Shown here: in pieces, positions 1 to 6,046 of the stretch
Layout: each line of letters begins with the position of its first letter
Position numbering within the stretch: the first letter of the stretch is position 1
Assembly (NCBI GenBank): GCA_035438705.1
Contig: DAORIV010000011.1
Coordinates: 1 to 15,666, forward strand
DNA: 15,666 bases
Origin: C7867-006 sp035438705
GTDB lineage: Bacteria; Patescibacteriota; Minisyncoccia; Phycocordibacterales; DATDWN01
Direction of reading: 5' to 3'
The notes under the pieces: model-generated
Told to the model about the DNA's origin: nothing
Databases searched by the model: none
What the model saw: the letters and a program-made list of their open reading frames with translations, nothing else
Translations under genes and position numbers: made by a program

Positions 1-668
1 GCTTTTATCTCGTTGTCAACAATCTTCCCTGCAACAAATACCAAATCTCCATCTTTTAAATGATATTTAAGTTCTATATCTTTCACAGCTACCACCTTCA
101 TGCTTGTAGAACCATAAGACATAATGAATGTATTGTCATATATTGCACTTACAAAACCCCTAAATGAGTTTGGTAATGGTTTTGGCCCCTTAGGCCCTGA
201 ATAAAAATCGTTACCCAGAGGAAGTTTCTTTTGTACAGCCCTTTGCTCCATACTTCTATGAAATGAGGTGTAGTTTACTAGTGTACTGAGTAGTGTTACA
301 AAAATAAAAGTTCCAATAAACAGATACAGAGCTGGGCTTTTATAACCAAATCGAAAACTTTTCAGCAACCTGTCTAAAAGTAAAATAAGTAATACATTAA
401 TTACCAGCAATATCCATGGAAGAGTAACAAAAAAGTTATAAAGACCTTCAAAACCAAATCTAAGTAAAAAGAAGTGTCCCCCAGTACTTAGACTAAACAA
501 TATATAACTTAAAAGAAAAGTAGAGAATACAAAAACAAGAAATACCAAAGTGGCAAGAATCCCCAGCTTGAGCACAAAATACCATTTTGACTTCATCTGT
601 ATTTCTCCAGATTCAATCTTTTTTATGATTTCATCCTTTATATTTAGTTGTTTGTTATCTTCGTTCAT
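1..668 (-). CDS. Membrane protein paired with ECF sigma factor (partial, C-terminus outside window)
   Basis: This open frame starts at ATG 668 and runs off the left edge after 222 codons, so its C-terminus is unseen. The N-terminus is a charged cytoplasmic stretch of about 30 residues rich in K and E. Three hydrophobic segments follow, at about residues 30-58, 76-100 and 110-127. After these comes a soluble region with G-P-K-G-P near residue 157 and a beta-rich stretch containing LKDGDLVFVAGKIV. The start lies 4 nt after the stop of the sigma factor gene, so the two are almost certainly cotranscribed. A membrane protein with a cytoplasmic N-terminus placed directly after an ECF sigma gene is the classic position of an anti-sigma factor or membrane sensor. 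No zinc-binding anti-sigma motif (HxxxCxxC) is visible, so the anti-sigma role is inferred from position only. Confidence 0.75.
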   Translation of the reverse strand, partial: MNEDNKQLNIKDEIIKKIESGEIQMKSKWYFVLKLGILATLVFLVFVFSTFLLSYILFSLSTGGHFFLLRFGFEGLYNFFVTLPWILLVINVLLILLLDRLLKSFRFGYKSPALYLFIGTFIFVTLLSTLVNYTSFHRSMEQRAVQKKLPLGNDFYSGPKGPKPLPNSFRGFVSAIYDNTFIMSYGSTSMKVVAVKDIELKYHLKDGDLVFVAGKIVDNEIK

Positions 669-672
669 GTTT

Positions 673-1245
673 TTATATTTCTATTTTTAATTCTTTATAC
701 TTTTCCTTTAAAACATTTTTTGCTCTCATAATTCTAACCCCAACCGTACTCATGGGTATCTGTAAAATATCTGCTATCTCCTTATAACTAAACTCTTCAA
801 TATAGTACAAAACTAGTATCTCTCGATACTTATCTTCTATACTCTGAAGCCCCCTATCAATAAACTCTTTTATCTCCTTCTGTTCTCTTTCTTTAGCTAC
901 CGGATCTTCAACTGCAGTATAAGAAAGCAACGTATCAAAATCAAAAAGGTAAAGTGGATTGAGACTGCTTTTCTTTATCGCATTTATATAGGTATTGTGA
1001 GCGATTCGGTAGATCCAAGGTGAAAAACGTAAACTAGTATCAAAACTTTTTATATTTCTATAAGTTTTTATGAATACATCTTGCACAACATCCTCAATGT
1101 TGTCTTTATCTACCAAAAACTTTTTTCCATATCTAAATAATTTAGGCTGATAACGCTCCATTAGTATACCGAACTTATCCGTATCTCCTTCTGCAACCAT
1201 TTTTGCTAACTCTTCGTCAGAGATGTTGGGATTATTCATATTCAT
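673..1245 (-). CDS. ECF-type RNA polymerase sigma factor (sigma-70 family)
   Basis: A 190-aa protein with the two-domain ECF layout. Region sigma-2 lies at about residues 22-91, with the core-binding stretch EDVVQDVFIKTYRNI and the -10-recognition stretch FSPWIYRIAHNTYIN. A linker follows at about 92-126. Region sigma-4 lies at about 127-183, with the helix-turn-helix YREILVLYYIEEFSYKEIADILQIPMS described here by its ends (residues 140-166). Its role is to direct RNA polymerase to an alternative promoter set, often under control of a membrane anti-sigma factor. A membrane protein gene follows 4 nt downstream and fits that role. A second in-frame ATG lies two codons in. The first is preferred because a TATAGT box ends 6 nt before it, as for the other resident genes. 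The target promoters cannot be read from this window. Confidence 0.93.
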   Translation of the reverse strand: MNMNNPNISDEELAKMVAEGDTDKFGILMERYQPKLFRYGKKFLVDKDNIEDVVQDVFIKTYRNIKSFDTSLRFSPWIYRIAHNTYINAIKKSSLNPLYLFDFDTLLSYTAVEDPVAKEREQKEIKEFIDRGLQSIEDKYREILVLYYIEEFSYKEIADILQIPMSTVGVRIMRAKNVLKEKYKELKIEI

Positions 1246-1257
1246 TTAAATACTATA
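1246..1257 (-). promoter_or_regulatory. Predicted leaderless promoter of the sigma factor gene
   Basis: On the minus strand TATAGT (1252-1257) is followed by six bases and the ATG at 1245, which places the transcription start at or next to the start codon. A TTGGAT at about 1276-1281 could act as the -35 with an 18-bp spacer. Confidence 0.55.
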
Positions 1258-1297
1258 CCTCTTATTACAGGCTTAATCCAAAAATATTTCATGTATT

Positions 1298-1356
1298 AAA
1301 AAAGGCTCCACACGGACACGACGACGAATCGACACTGACGCTAGCAAAGCCTTTTT
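1298..1356 (-). terminator. Long-loop inverted repeat, possible terminator of the 1426-1674 gene
   Basis: AAAAAGGCT (1299-1307) is complementary to AGCCTTTTT (1348-1356), giving a 9-bp stem around a 40-base loop. On the minus strand the distal arm ends in a T tract, as a terminator would. The long loop makes this less certain than the other hairpins. The loop is G+C-rich and holds no ORF that I can support. Confidence 0.4.
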
Positions 1357-1392
1357 CACTATTACGAAAAACTTACAAGGAACACAATCGAT

Positions 1393-1414
1393 CCGTGGGG
1401 CTGGGCACCCACGG
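1393..1414 (-). other. Hairpin just downstream of the zinc-motif gene
   Basis: CCGTGGG (1393-1399) pairs with CCCACGG (1408-1414), a perfect 7-bp stem with an 8-base loop, about 12 bases after the stop codon of the minus-strand gene at 1426. No T tract follows it, so it may act as an mRNA 3'-end stabiliser or as a first stem ahead of the longer repeat at 1298-1356. Confidence 0.5.
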
Positions 1415-1425
1415 AGAGGTGGGAA

Positions 1426-1674
1426 CTACACGTTGACCCGGGAGGAAATCGAAAGTCCCGACTTGCTGACGATGGTCTGCTCTCGAGGAGCAAAACACCG
1501 AACTCCATCGACGACGATGACGGGGTGGCTGCACCCTACCGAAGTGCAGGTCTTGGCACTCGCCAAGATGACCTGACTACGGAAACACTTGGGGCAGGTC
1601 TGCTTTGCGAGAGCATTCTTGCCGGCAAGTCCCTTCGACACCATCGCACTGGCACTTTGAGGCGCGAGATTCAC
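1426..1674 (-). CDS. Small orphan protein with a zinc-ribbon-like Cys pattern (G+C-rich island 1)
   Basis: An 82-aa protein that I do not recognise. Its centre has cysteines at residues 27, 30, 43, 48 and 60 and a histidine at 50. The spacing C-x2-C-x12-C-x4-C is compatible with a zinc ribbon. The N-terminus is Ala/Ser/Lys-rich and the C-terminus is Ser-rich. The start is GTG at 1674, chosen because AAGGGGG (1682-1688) sits 7 nt before it. No other start in the frame has such a site. Codons end in G or C far more often than in the neighbouring sigma factor and Gmad2 genes, so composition changes sharply at both edges. The gene has its own strong promoter, a leader with a hairpin, and hairpins downstream, so it is a self-contained unit. 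Zinc binding is an inference from cysteine spacing; a nucleic-acid or adaptor role would be a guess. Confidence 0.75.
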   Translation of the reverse strand: MNLAPQSASAMVSKGLAGKNALAKQTCPKCFRSQVILASAKTCTSVGCSHPVIVVDGVRCFAPREQTIVSKSGLSISSRVNV

Positions 1675-1681
1675 TACTATA

Positions 1682-1688
1682 CCCCCTT
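1682..1688 (-). promoter_or_regulatory. Shine-Dalgarno site that fixes a GTG start
   Basis: AAGGGGG on the minus strand lies 7 nt before GTG 1674. This is the main reason to accept the GTG start of the 82-aa protein. Confidence 0.7.
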
Positions 1689-1706
1689 AACGAACCGAAA
1701 CGTAAA

Positions 1707-1723
1707 ACTCGCCCCACGCGAGT
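1707..1723 (-). promoter_or_regulatory. Hairpin in the 5' leader of the zinc-motif gene
   Basis: ACTCGC (1707-1712) and GCGAGT (1718-1723) form a perfect 6-bp stem around CCCAC. It lies between the predicted transcription start (about 1730) and the ribosome binding site. It could protect the 5' end or tune translation. It does not cover the Shine-Dalgarno site. Confidence 0.55.
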
Positions 1724-1736
1724 CTACCTCTTACAA

Positions 1737-1765
1737 TTATTACTCTTACTAAGACATCATGTCAA
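1737..1765 (-). promoter_or_regulatory. Consensus sigma-70 promoter of island 1
   Basis: On the minus strand a perfect -35 box TTGACA (1760-1765) is separated by 17 bp from TAATAA (1737-1742). This predicts a leader of about 55 nt before GTG 1674. It differs from the extended -10 promoters of the resident genes. Confidence 0.75.
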
Positions 1766-1786
1766 GAGTTATGCACATTATTTTGG

Positions 1787-2335
1787 CTAGTACTCTATGT
1801 TTATAGGGAAAGACATTGAAGCATCGAACTGAGGCTCACCTGATGGGTTGTCTTTTTCCAAAAGCAAAGTAGCTTCACCTATATAGCTTTCAGTTATTTT
1901 TACATCAATAGCAAATGGTACAAACTCTGCTGTCATCCAATCTCCTTGTGCTTGTGCTGGTCCTTGAAACAATATCTTTCCATTTTTATCTAAAACTGTA
2001 ACTGGAAACGAACCTTCGAAATACCAACCCGCTGCTTTGCCGGTAACCTTAAACTCTTTGCCTGTAACTGCACCTGGGAATGGAAGATCCACGACTATTT
2101 TTTCTTTGGAAGTATTTTTATATGTAATTGGTGGAGTAATTTCTTCCGCAAATAACCTACCATCTGGAGTTCTACACTGCCTAGGAAAACTTTCCATTAC
2201 GGGGAAACCCGCCATAGCACAATCCTCAAAAGATTTAATATCTGAAAGAACTGGTGTACTAGCTTTTTTGTAGAAAAATAAGAAGCCGCCAACAATTATT
2301 CCTATACTTAGAATTGTAATTATAATATTTTTCAT
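1787..2335 (-). CDS. Membrane-anchored Gmad2 (Ig-like) domain protein
   Basis: A 182-aa protein with one N-terminal membrane anchor (about residues 3-21) and an extracytoplasmic remainder. Residues 34-65 contain the motif DCAMAGFPVMESFPRQCR followed by TPDGRLFAEE, a short Cys-pair module that I know from CPR and archaeal surface proteins. Residues 79-180 match the Gmad2 beta-sandwich (first described in spore-germination and LpqB-type proteins), with DLPFPGAVTGKEFKVTGKA and GDWMTAEFVPF as recognisable stretches. The frame stays open upstream to 2395, but that part overlaps the preceding gene. ATG 2335, 4 nt after the DUF1295 stop and directly before a signal anchor, is the sensible start. It is the last gene of the HtpX-DUF2177-DUF1295-Gmad2 unit. 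Its molecular function is unknown; extracellular binding is likely. Confidence 0.85.
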   Translation of the reverse strand: MKNIIITILSIGIIVGGFLFFYKKASTPVLSDIKSFEDCAMAGFPVMESFPRQCRTPDGRLFAEEITPPITYKNTSKEKIVVDLPFPGAVTGKEFKVTGKAAGWYFEGSFPVTVLDKNGKILFQGPAQAQGDWMTAEFVPFAIDVKITESYIGEATLLLEKDNPSGEPQFDASMSFPINIEY

Positions 2336-2339
2336 AAAT

Positions 2340-3107
2340 TTATTTATTTTTAAACCACGGAATAAACACACTAGTTGTTCTTTTATAATCTGCAAAATCT
2401 GGATTCTCTTCCATTTTTTTCTCTAACATTGGCACACCAGATACTTTCAAAATCAAATATGTAATGGTTAGTGGGCCGAATATAAAATATATACCGTTTG
2501 GTACAGATAATGAGACGAGCCACAACCCCCACCATTGCATAACTTCTCCAAAATAATTTGGATGTCTAGTGTATTGCCATAATCCACTTCGCATTAACTT
2601 ACCTTTATTTTGCGGATCACTGATAAAGTTTTTGAGTTGTGCATCACCCACAGATTCAAATATAAAACCAATTATCCAAACAAACACACCAACATAATCA
2701 AAAAAACCAAAAATACCACCCATCGATAGGTTTATAAGTAAAACTGGAGAAACAATAAGAAAAAGGAAAATTCCTTGAAGTATATACACTTGAAAATAAG
2801 ACCTAAGATAAAACCATTTACCCCATTCATTTCTCCATGCTAGATATCTATAGTCTTCACCCTTACCTTTATTTCTTTGGTGAATATGCCATGCCAAACG
2901 CACACCCCATATGGTCACCAATGTGTTTACAATCAAAACACGCAAATCAAAACTATTCGATATAAAGAAAGATACCCATGTCAATGTAACGAAACCTAAT
3001 CCCCATGCAGTATCTGCAACATCATTTCTTTTTCTAATCAATGAAACAACAAACCAAAATGACATATATACAAATAGCACCACGCCAAGTGTTATAAAAT
3101 TACTCAT
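2340..3107 (-). CDS. DUF1295 integral membrane protein (steroid 5-alpha-reductase-like C-terminal fold)
   Basis: A 255-aa polytopic membrane protein, close to the usual family length. It shows family hallmarks: NDVADTAWGLGF near residue 28, RYLAWR and the W-rich stretch around residues 85-98, and the conserved C-terminal GLWQYTRHPNYFGEVMQWWG (about 175-195), the NADPH-binding-type signature shared with steroid reductases and isoprenylcysteine methyltransferases. The enzymatic substrate is unknown, but lipids are expected. Its ATG overlaps the end of the DUF2177 gene by 4 nt (ATGA), so translation is coupled. I recall DUF1295 and DUF2177 genes occurring near each other in proteobacterial lipid or photo-oxidative stress clusters, which fits this pairing. 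Confidence 0.88.
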   Translation of the reverse strand: MSNFITLGVVLFVYMSFWFVVSLIRKRNDVADTAWGLGFVTLTWVSFFISNSFDLRVLIVNTLVTIWGVRLAWHIHQRNKGKGEDYRYLAWRNEWGKWFYLRSYFQVYILQGIFLFLIVSPVLLINLSMGGIFGFFDYVGVFVWIIGFIFESVGDAQLKNFISDPQNKGKLMRSGLWQYTRHPNYFGEVMQWWGLWLVSLSVPNGIYFIFGPLTITYLILKVSGVPMLEKKMEENPDFADYKRTTSVFIPWFKNK

Positions 3108-3505
3108 AGATTTATTTTAGAAGCTATGTAATAAGTTATTGTTGAAACCGATGAAGCCAGCACCGATCCCCAAAGCATATCTACTATAGTAACTGTTAAT
3201 GGCCAATCTTTAAGTGTTGCAAGATTTGTTAAATCATAAGTGGCATAAGTTATAAAACCAAACAAAGCTCCGAACAATACAACATACTGGATAGAATTCT
3301 TAACCAATCCCGGTGATACAACAAACAACACAAGTCCTAATATAAATATAAGATAGAAAATAATTGCTGCAGTCCAATTAACATTTGAAGTCATTAAGAA
3401 ACCTATTTGTTGCTTATAAAAATTTTTTGCTACAACACCAAGCCAGAGCATGTCTATGGCAAAAAACACTGGCAGTGCGATTAAATAAAGTTTTAAATTA
3501 GTCAT
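3104..3505 (-). CDS. DUF2177 membrane protein
   Basis: A 133-aa protein with four predicted membrane segments (about residues 5-22, 42-63, 73-90 and 103-128), the normal size of the DUF2177 family. Recognisable family stretches are DMLWLGVVAKNFY near residue 18, the aromatic and Gly-rich third helix GALFGFITYATYDLTNLATL, and VDMLWGSVLA in the last helix. No biochemical function is established for the family. It starts 9 nt after the HtpX stop and overlaps the DUF1295 start, so the three genes form one unit. ATG 3505 has no visible Shine-Dalgarno site, like the other internal genes here. Confidence 0.88.
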   Translation of the reverse strand: MTNLKLYLIALPVFFAIDMLWLGVVAKNFYKQQIGFLMTSNVNWTAAIIFYLIFILGLVLFVVSPGLVKNSIQYVVLFGALFGFITYATYDLTNLATLKDWPLTVTIVDMLWGSVLASSVSTITYYIASKINL

Positions 3506-3514
3506 TGTTATTTG

Positions 3515-4351
3515 TTAATTAATAATCATTTTATCTAATCTACGGACACGTTCCTCCATGGGCGGATGAGTAGAAAAAAGTGAGAGCATAGTTGAACCTT
3601 TGAAGGGATTCACAATAAACATGTGTGCGGTAGCTTCATGTCTTGGCTCCCCAATTACTTTGTTTTGGCTAGAATACATATGAAGTTTCTTCAGAGCACT
3701 AGACAAACCAGATGAATCTTTTGCAATTTTTGCACCAGTTTCATCTGCTAAGTATTCTCTTCCTCTAGATATTGCCATCCTAAGAATTGCAGCGAGAATT
3801 GGTGTAATTATGGTTAGGGCTATAACACCAAAAATATTATTACCTTTTTCTCTATCACTACCATTGAAATAAAACATTTGAGCAATGTACGATAGAGTTC
3901 CTGCTAAAGTAGCGGCAATTGTTGAAATCAATATATCTTTGTTTTTAATGTGTGAAATTTCATGAGCCAATACTCCTTTCAACTCTGAATCCCCTAACAA
4001 ATTCAAAATTGCTGAACTAAGTGCTACAACAGAATTGTGTTCATTTCTTCCAGTAGCAAACGCATTTGGAACCGGGAGATCAACTAGATATATTTTAGGT
4101 TTAGGGATATTAGCATTTTTTGATAACTCCTCTACCATACTGTGAATTCCAGGATGCTCACTTTCCTGCATTTCTTTTGCTCGATACATTGAAAGAACTA
4201 TTTTGTGAGAAAACCAATACGAAGTGAAATTCATAAATGCAGAAATTAACAGAGCAAACAATGCTCCATTTTCACCACCAAAATAATAACCGAGACCGAC
4301 AACAAGACCTGTTAAAGCACCGAGAAGCAATGTTGTTTTTATTGTATTCAT
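3515..4351 (-). CDS. htpX: HtpX-family membrane zinc metalloprotease
   Basis: A 278-aa M48-family membrane protease. HtpX degrades misfolded or damaged inner-membrane proteins, cutting on the cytoplasmic side. Visible features are two N-terminal membrane segments (about residues 5-25 and 27-46), the zinc motif HEISH (His130, Glu131, His134), the third zinc ligand Glu199 in SRGREYLADETGA, two central hydrophobic stretches (about 140-160 and 173-190), and the C-terminal STHPPMEERVRRL (about residue 260) typical of HtpX. The upstream family motif NAFATGRN is at about 96-103. All catalytic residues are present and the length is normal, so it should be active. It opens a unit with DUF2177, DUF1295 and the Gmad2 protein, driven by its own extended -10 promoter. 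Confidence 0.95.
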   Translation of the reverse strand: MNTIKTTLLLGALTGLVVGLGYYFGGENGALFALLISAFMNFTSYWFSHKIVLSMYRAKEMQESEHPGIHSMVEELSKNANIPKPKIYLVDLPVPNAFATGRNEHNSVVALSSAILNLLGDSELKGVLAHEISHIKNKDILISTIAATLAGTLSYIAQMFYFNGSDREKGNNIFGVIALTIITPILAAILRMAISRGREYLADETGAKIAKDSSGLSSALKKLHMYSSQNKVIGEPRHEATAHMFIVNPFKGSTMLSLFSTHPPMEERVRRLDKMIIN

Positions 4352-4366
4352 GCGTGCATTATAGCA
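4352..4366 (-). promoter_or_regulatory. Predicted leaderless promoter of htpX
   Basis: On the minus strand TGC plus TATAAT (4358-4363) ends 6 nt before ATG 4351. It is an extended -10 with no good -35 hexamer. The 24-nt gap after the GerMN gene contains only this promoter. Confidence 0.65.
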
Positions 4367-4375
4367 AATTTAAAA

Positions 4376-4867
4376 CTAAGGTTGAAACAAATCCTCTGGT
4401 AAAAACCTCACTTCTTTCACATTCTGAAACTGTTTTGCTGTTTTTTGTATTTGTGCCTGAAGTATACCTGTTCTGCAAGACCCCCCTACTGTTTTATTAT
4501 TTGGATCAAAAAATTCAAGTGTAACTATTTCGTTCTGTATATTTGCAGACTCCAAAGAAAGACCTTCAAGCGGAAATTCTGTTTGAAGCCCTCCTACTTT
4601 TTCTTCGCTTGTTAACTCCCCTTTAATGAGCAACTCGATTGTATCAAAAAGTGGTGTCTGTGTTTTAGGTATTTGACGTTTTACTTCTACCAAGCCTTTT
4701 TCAGTGCACTGTACTCCTCCTTCTCCTTGGTCAAGCAAAGGGTTGTAATAGTAAAGTTTTACAGAGACTGTTTCACTTTGTTTTTGATAATAAACATACG
4801 AATTAAGCACAAAAAAAGTAAGAACCAGAGCAATAAGAGTAATGAATATTGAATAAATTTTCCGCAT
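4376..4867 (-). CDS. Membrane-anchored GerMN-domain protein
   Basis: A 163-aa protein with an N-terminal anchor (about residues 4-24) and an extracytoplasmic GerMN domain (about 35-158). Supporting stretches are VSVKLYYYNP, the central LFDTIELLIKGEL (about 73-85), and GGSCRTGILQAQIQKTA followed by FQNVKEVRF near the C-terminus, which match GerM/LpqB-type domains. The ATG at 4867 directly abuts the tspO stop (TAG then ATG, no gap), so the two are translated from one mRNA. Function is unknown. GerMN domains are often found in one polypeptide with a Gmad domain; here the Gmad2 domain is a separate gene in the neighbouring unit at 1787-2335. Ligand binding or envelope assembly is plausible but not shown. 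Confidence 0.82.
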   Translation of the reverse strand: MRKIYSIFITLIALVLTFFVLNSYVYYQKQSETVSVKLYYYNPLLDQGEGGVQCTEKGLVEVKRQIPKTQTPLFDTIELLIKGELTSEEKVGGLQTEFPLEGLSLESANIQNEIVTLEFFDPNNKTVGGSCRTGILQAQIQKTAKQFQNVKEVRFLPEDLFQP

Positions 4868-5272
4868 CTATTTGTTTAAATATGTAACTGTAAGTTGTAA
4901 AACAGTCGCAAACGTTCCCCACAATAAATATGGAATGTTTGCATACACTACCCATCTTATGTTTGGAGCATGGTACCAAACTGAGTACATAGCCCACACT
5001 AAAGTACCCACGACTAAAAGTATATCTACTGCTGCCAATAAGTTGTTTCGCAAACCAAATTGTATAGGTGTAAAAATAAAATTAAATAAGAGATTAAGAG
5101 CAAACGGTACCGCAACAAAAAATGGAATTTGTTTTGTAAATGCTTTATAAAAAACTGTTCCAAAAGAAATAGTAATTACCGCATATAAAAATGTCCACAC
5201 TGGACCAAATAACCAAGAAGGTGGTGCCCAAGTTGGCTTTATTAATGTGCTGTACCAGTTATATGTATTCAT
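4868..5272 (-). CDS. tspO: TspO/MBR family tryptophan-rich sensory protein
   Basis: A 134-aa five-helix membrane protein with the TspO hallmarks: KPTWAPPSWLFGPVWTFLY (about residues 12-30), NLLFNFIFTPIQFGLRNN (about 59-76), and PYLLWGTFATVLQLTVTYLN at the C-terminus. The tryptophan-rich first loop and the W-x-P pattern are intact. TspO proteins bind porphyrins and related compounds and are linked to oxidative, photo-oxidative and general stress; length is slightly short but usual for small bacterial forms. CPR bacteria often lack haem synthesis, so any tetrapyrrole bound here may be scavenged, which is an inference. The gene lies 20 nt after ccdA and directly before the GerMN gene. A possible internal promoter sits in that gap. 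Confidence 0.93.
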   Translation of the reverse strand: MNTYNWYSTLIKPTWAPPSWLFGPVWTFLYAVITISFGTVFYKAFTKQIPFFVAVPFALNLLFNFIFTPIQFGLRNNLLAAVDILLVVGTLVWAMYSVWYHAPNIRWVVYANIPYLLWGTFATVLQLTVTYLNK

Positions 5273-5287
5273 AAGTTAATTTTATCA
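5273..5287 (-). promoter_or_regulatory. Possible internal leaderless promoter of tspO
   Basis: TGA plus TAAAAT (5279-5284) on the minus strand ends 6 nt before ATG 5272, inside the short ccdA-tspO gap. It fits the extended -10 pattern of other unit-opening genes, so tspO and the GerMN gene may also be transcribed apart from ccdA. Confidence 0.45.
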
Positions 5288-5292
5288 AAAAC

Positions 5293-6045
5293 CTACAAAT
5301 AGTTCATCAAGCTTTCATAATTAATAAAGTGTAAAAATTCAAAAACTTCTTCTGTAAAAACATTTAACTTCCCTGTTAAAAGCATAAAACCTAGAATAAT
5401 TAAAAGTAATCCACCGACTTTAGACACAAACCAAAGTTTCTCTATATTTTTACTTATAATTTTTTCAGCCTTGCTTACTCCAATTGCTATAAGTAAAAAG
5501 GGTATTCCAAGACCTAATGAAAACACAGATAAAAGCAATGCCCCCGATAACGCAGTGCTACTCGTACTAGCTATAACAAGTATTGAACCCAGTATAGGAC
5601 CAATACATGGAGTCCAACCAGAACCAAAAATAACACCTAGTAGAAATGAAAACCCATATGTCCCGCGTTTCTCGGTATCAATATGTAAATTTAATTTCTT
5701 GTCAGATAGAAAAGTTGGTGTAGGTAAAATTTCCAACATTAAAAATCCGAAAAATATTACCAGTATTCCACCTATTCTACTCAACCACACCTTCCCTTCC
5801 ATAAACAAACCTCCTAGTGCTCCAGCAAATAAACCAAGAAGTATAAAAACCAAGCTAAAACCAAGCACAAAAAACAACCCGTTCATAAAAACCTTTGATC
5901 TGTTACTGTCTATTTTATTTCCACTTATATTTCTGATGGATGAGCCACTAATAAATGTTAAGTATGCCGGAACTAAAGGCAAAGTGCATGGTGCAAGGAA
6001 GGTTAGTAGTCCAGCGATAAATGATGGAATAATGAGTTCTAACAT
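5293..6045 (-). CDS. ccdA: CcdA-like thiol-disulfide membrane transporter
   Basis: A 250-aa six-helix protein of the CcdA/DsbD-beta family, which passes electrons from cytoplasmic thioredoxin across the membrane to extracytoplasmic thiol proteins. The paired redox cysteines are both present: Cys20 in LTFLAPCTLPLVPAYL and Cys147 in GSGWTPCIGPILGSIL. Length is normal. The frame is open to 6093, but ATG 6045 is the better start: it lies one base after the stop of the preceding PGM-PYK gene and directly before the first helix. No thioredoxin-like partner or cytochrome c gene is visible in the window, so the partner must lie elsewhere. Its place in an operon with glycolytic genes and tspO is unusual and may reflect only dense packing. 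Confidence 0.92.
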   Translation of the reverse strand: MLELIIPSFIAGLLTFLAPCTLPLVPAYLTFISGSSIRNISGNKIDSNRSKVFMNGLFFVLGFSLVFILLGLFAGALGGLFMEGKVWLSRIGGILVIFFGFLMLEILPTPTFLSDKKLNLHIDTEKRGTYGFSFLLGVIFGSGWTPCIGPILGSILVIASTSSTALSGALLLSVFSLGLGIPFLLIAIGVSKAEKIISKNIEKLWFVSKVGGLLLIILGFMLLTGKLNVFTEEVFEFLHFINYESLMNYL

Positions 6046-6046
6046 C

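Noticed and set aside
1525..1790. Plus-strand frames opposite the zinc-motif gene
   Set aside because: The minus-strand frame has promoter, SD and Cys motif; the plus frames have none and read through the promoter.
4803..4997. 64-aa minus-strand frame across the tspO/GerMN junction
   Set aside because: It is an out-of-frame overlap of two recognised genes without a start signal.
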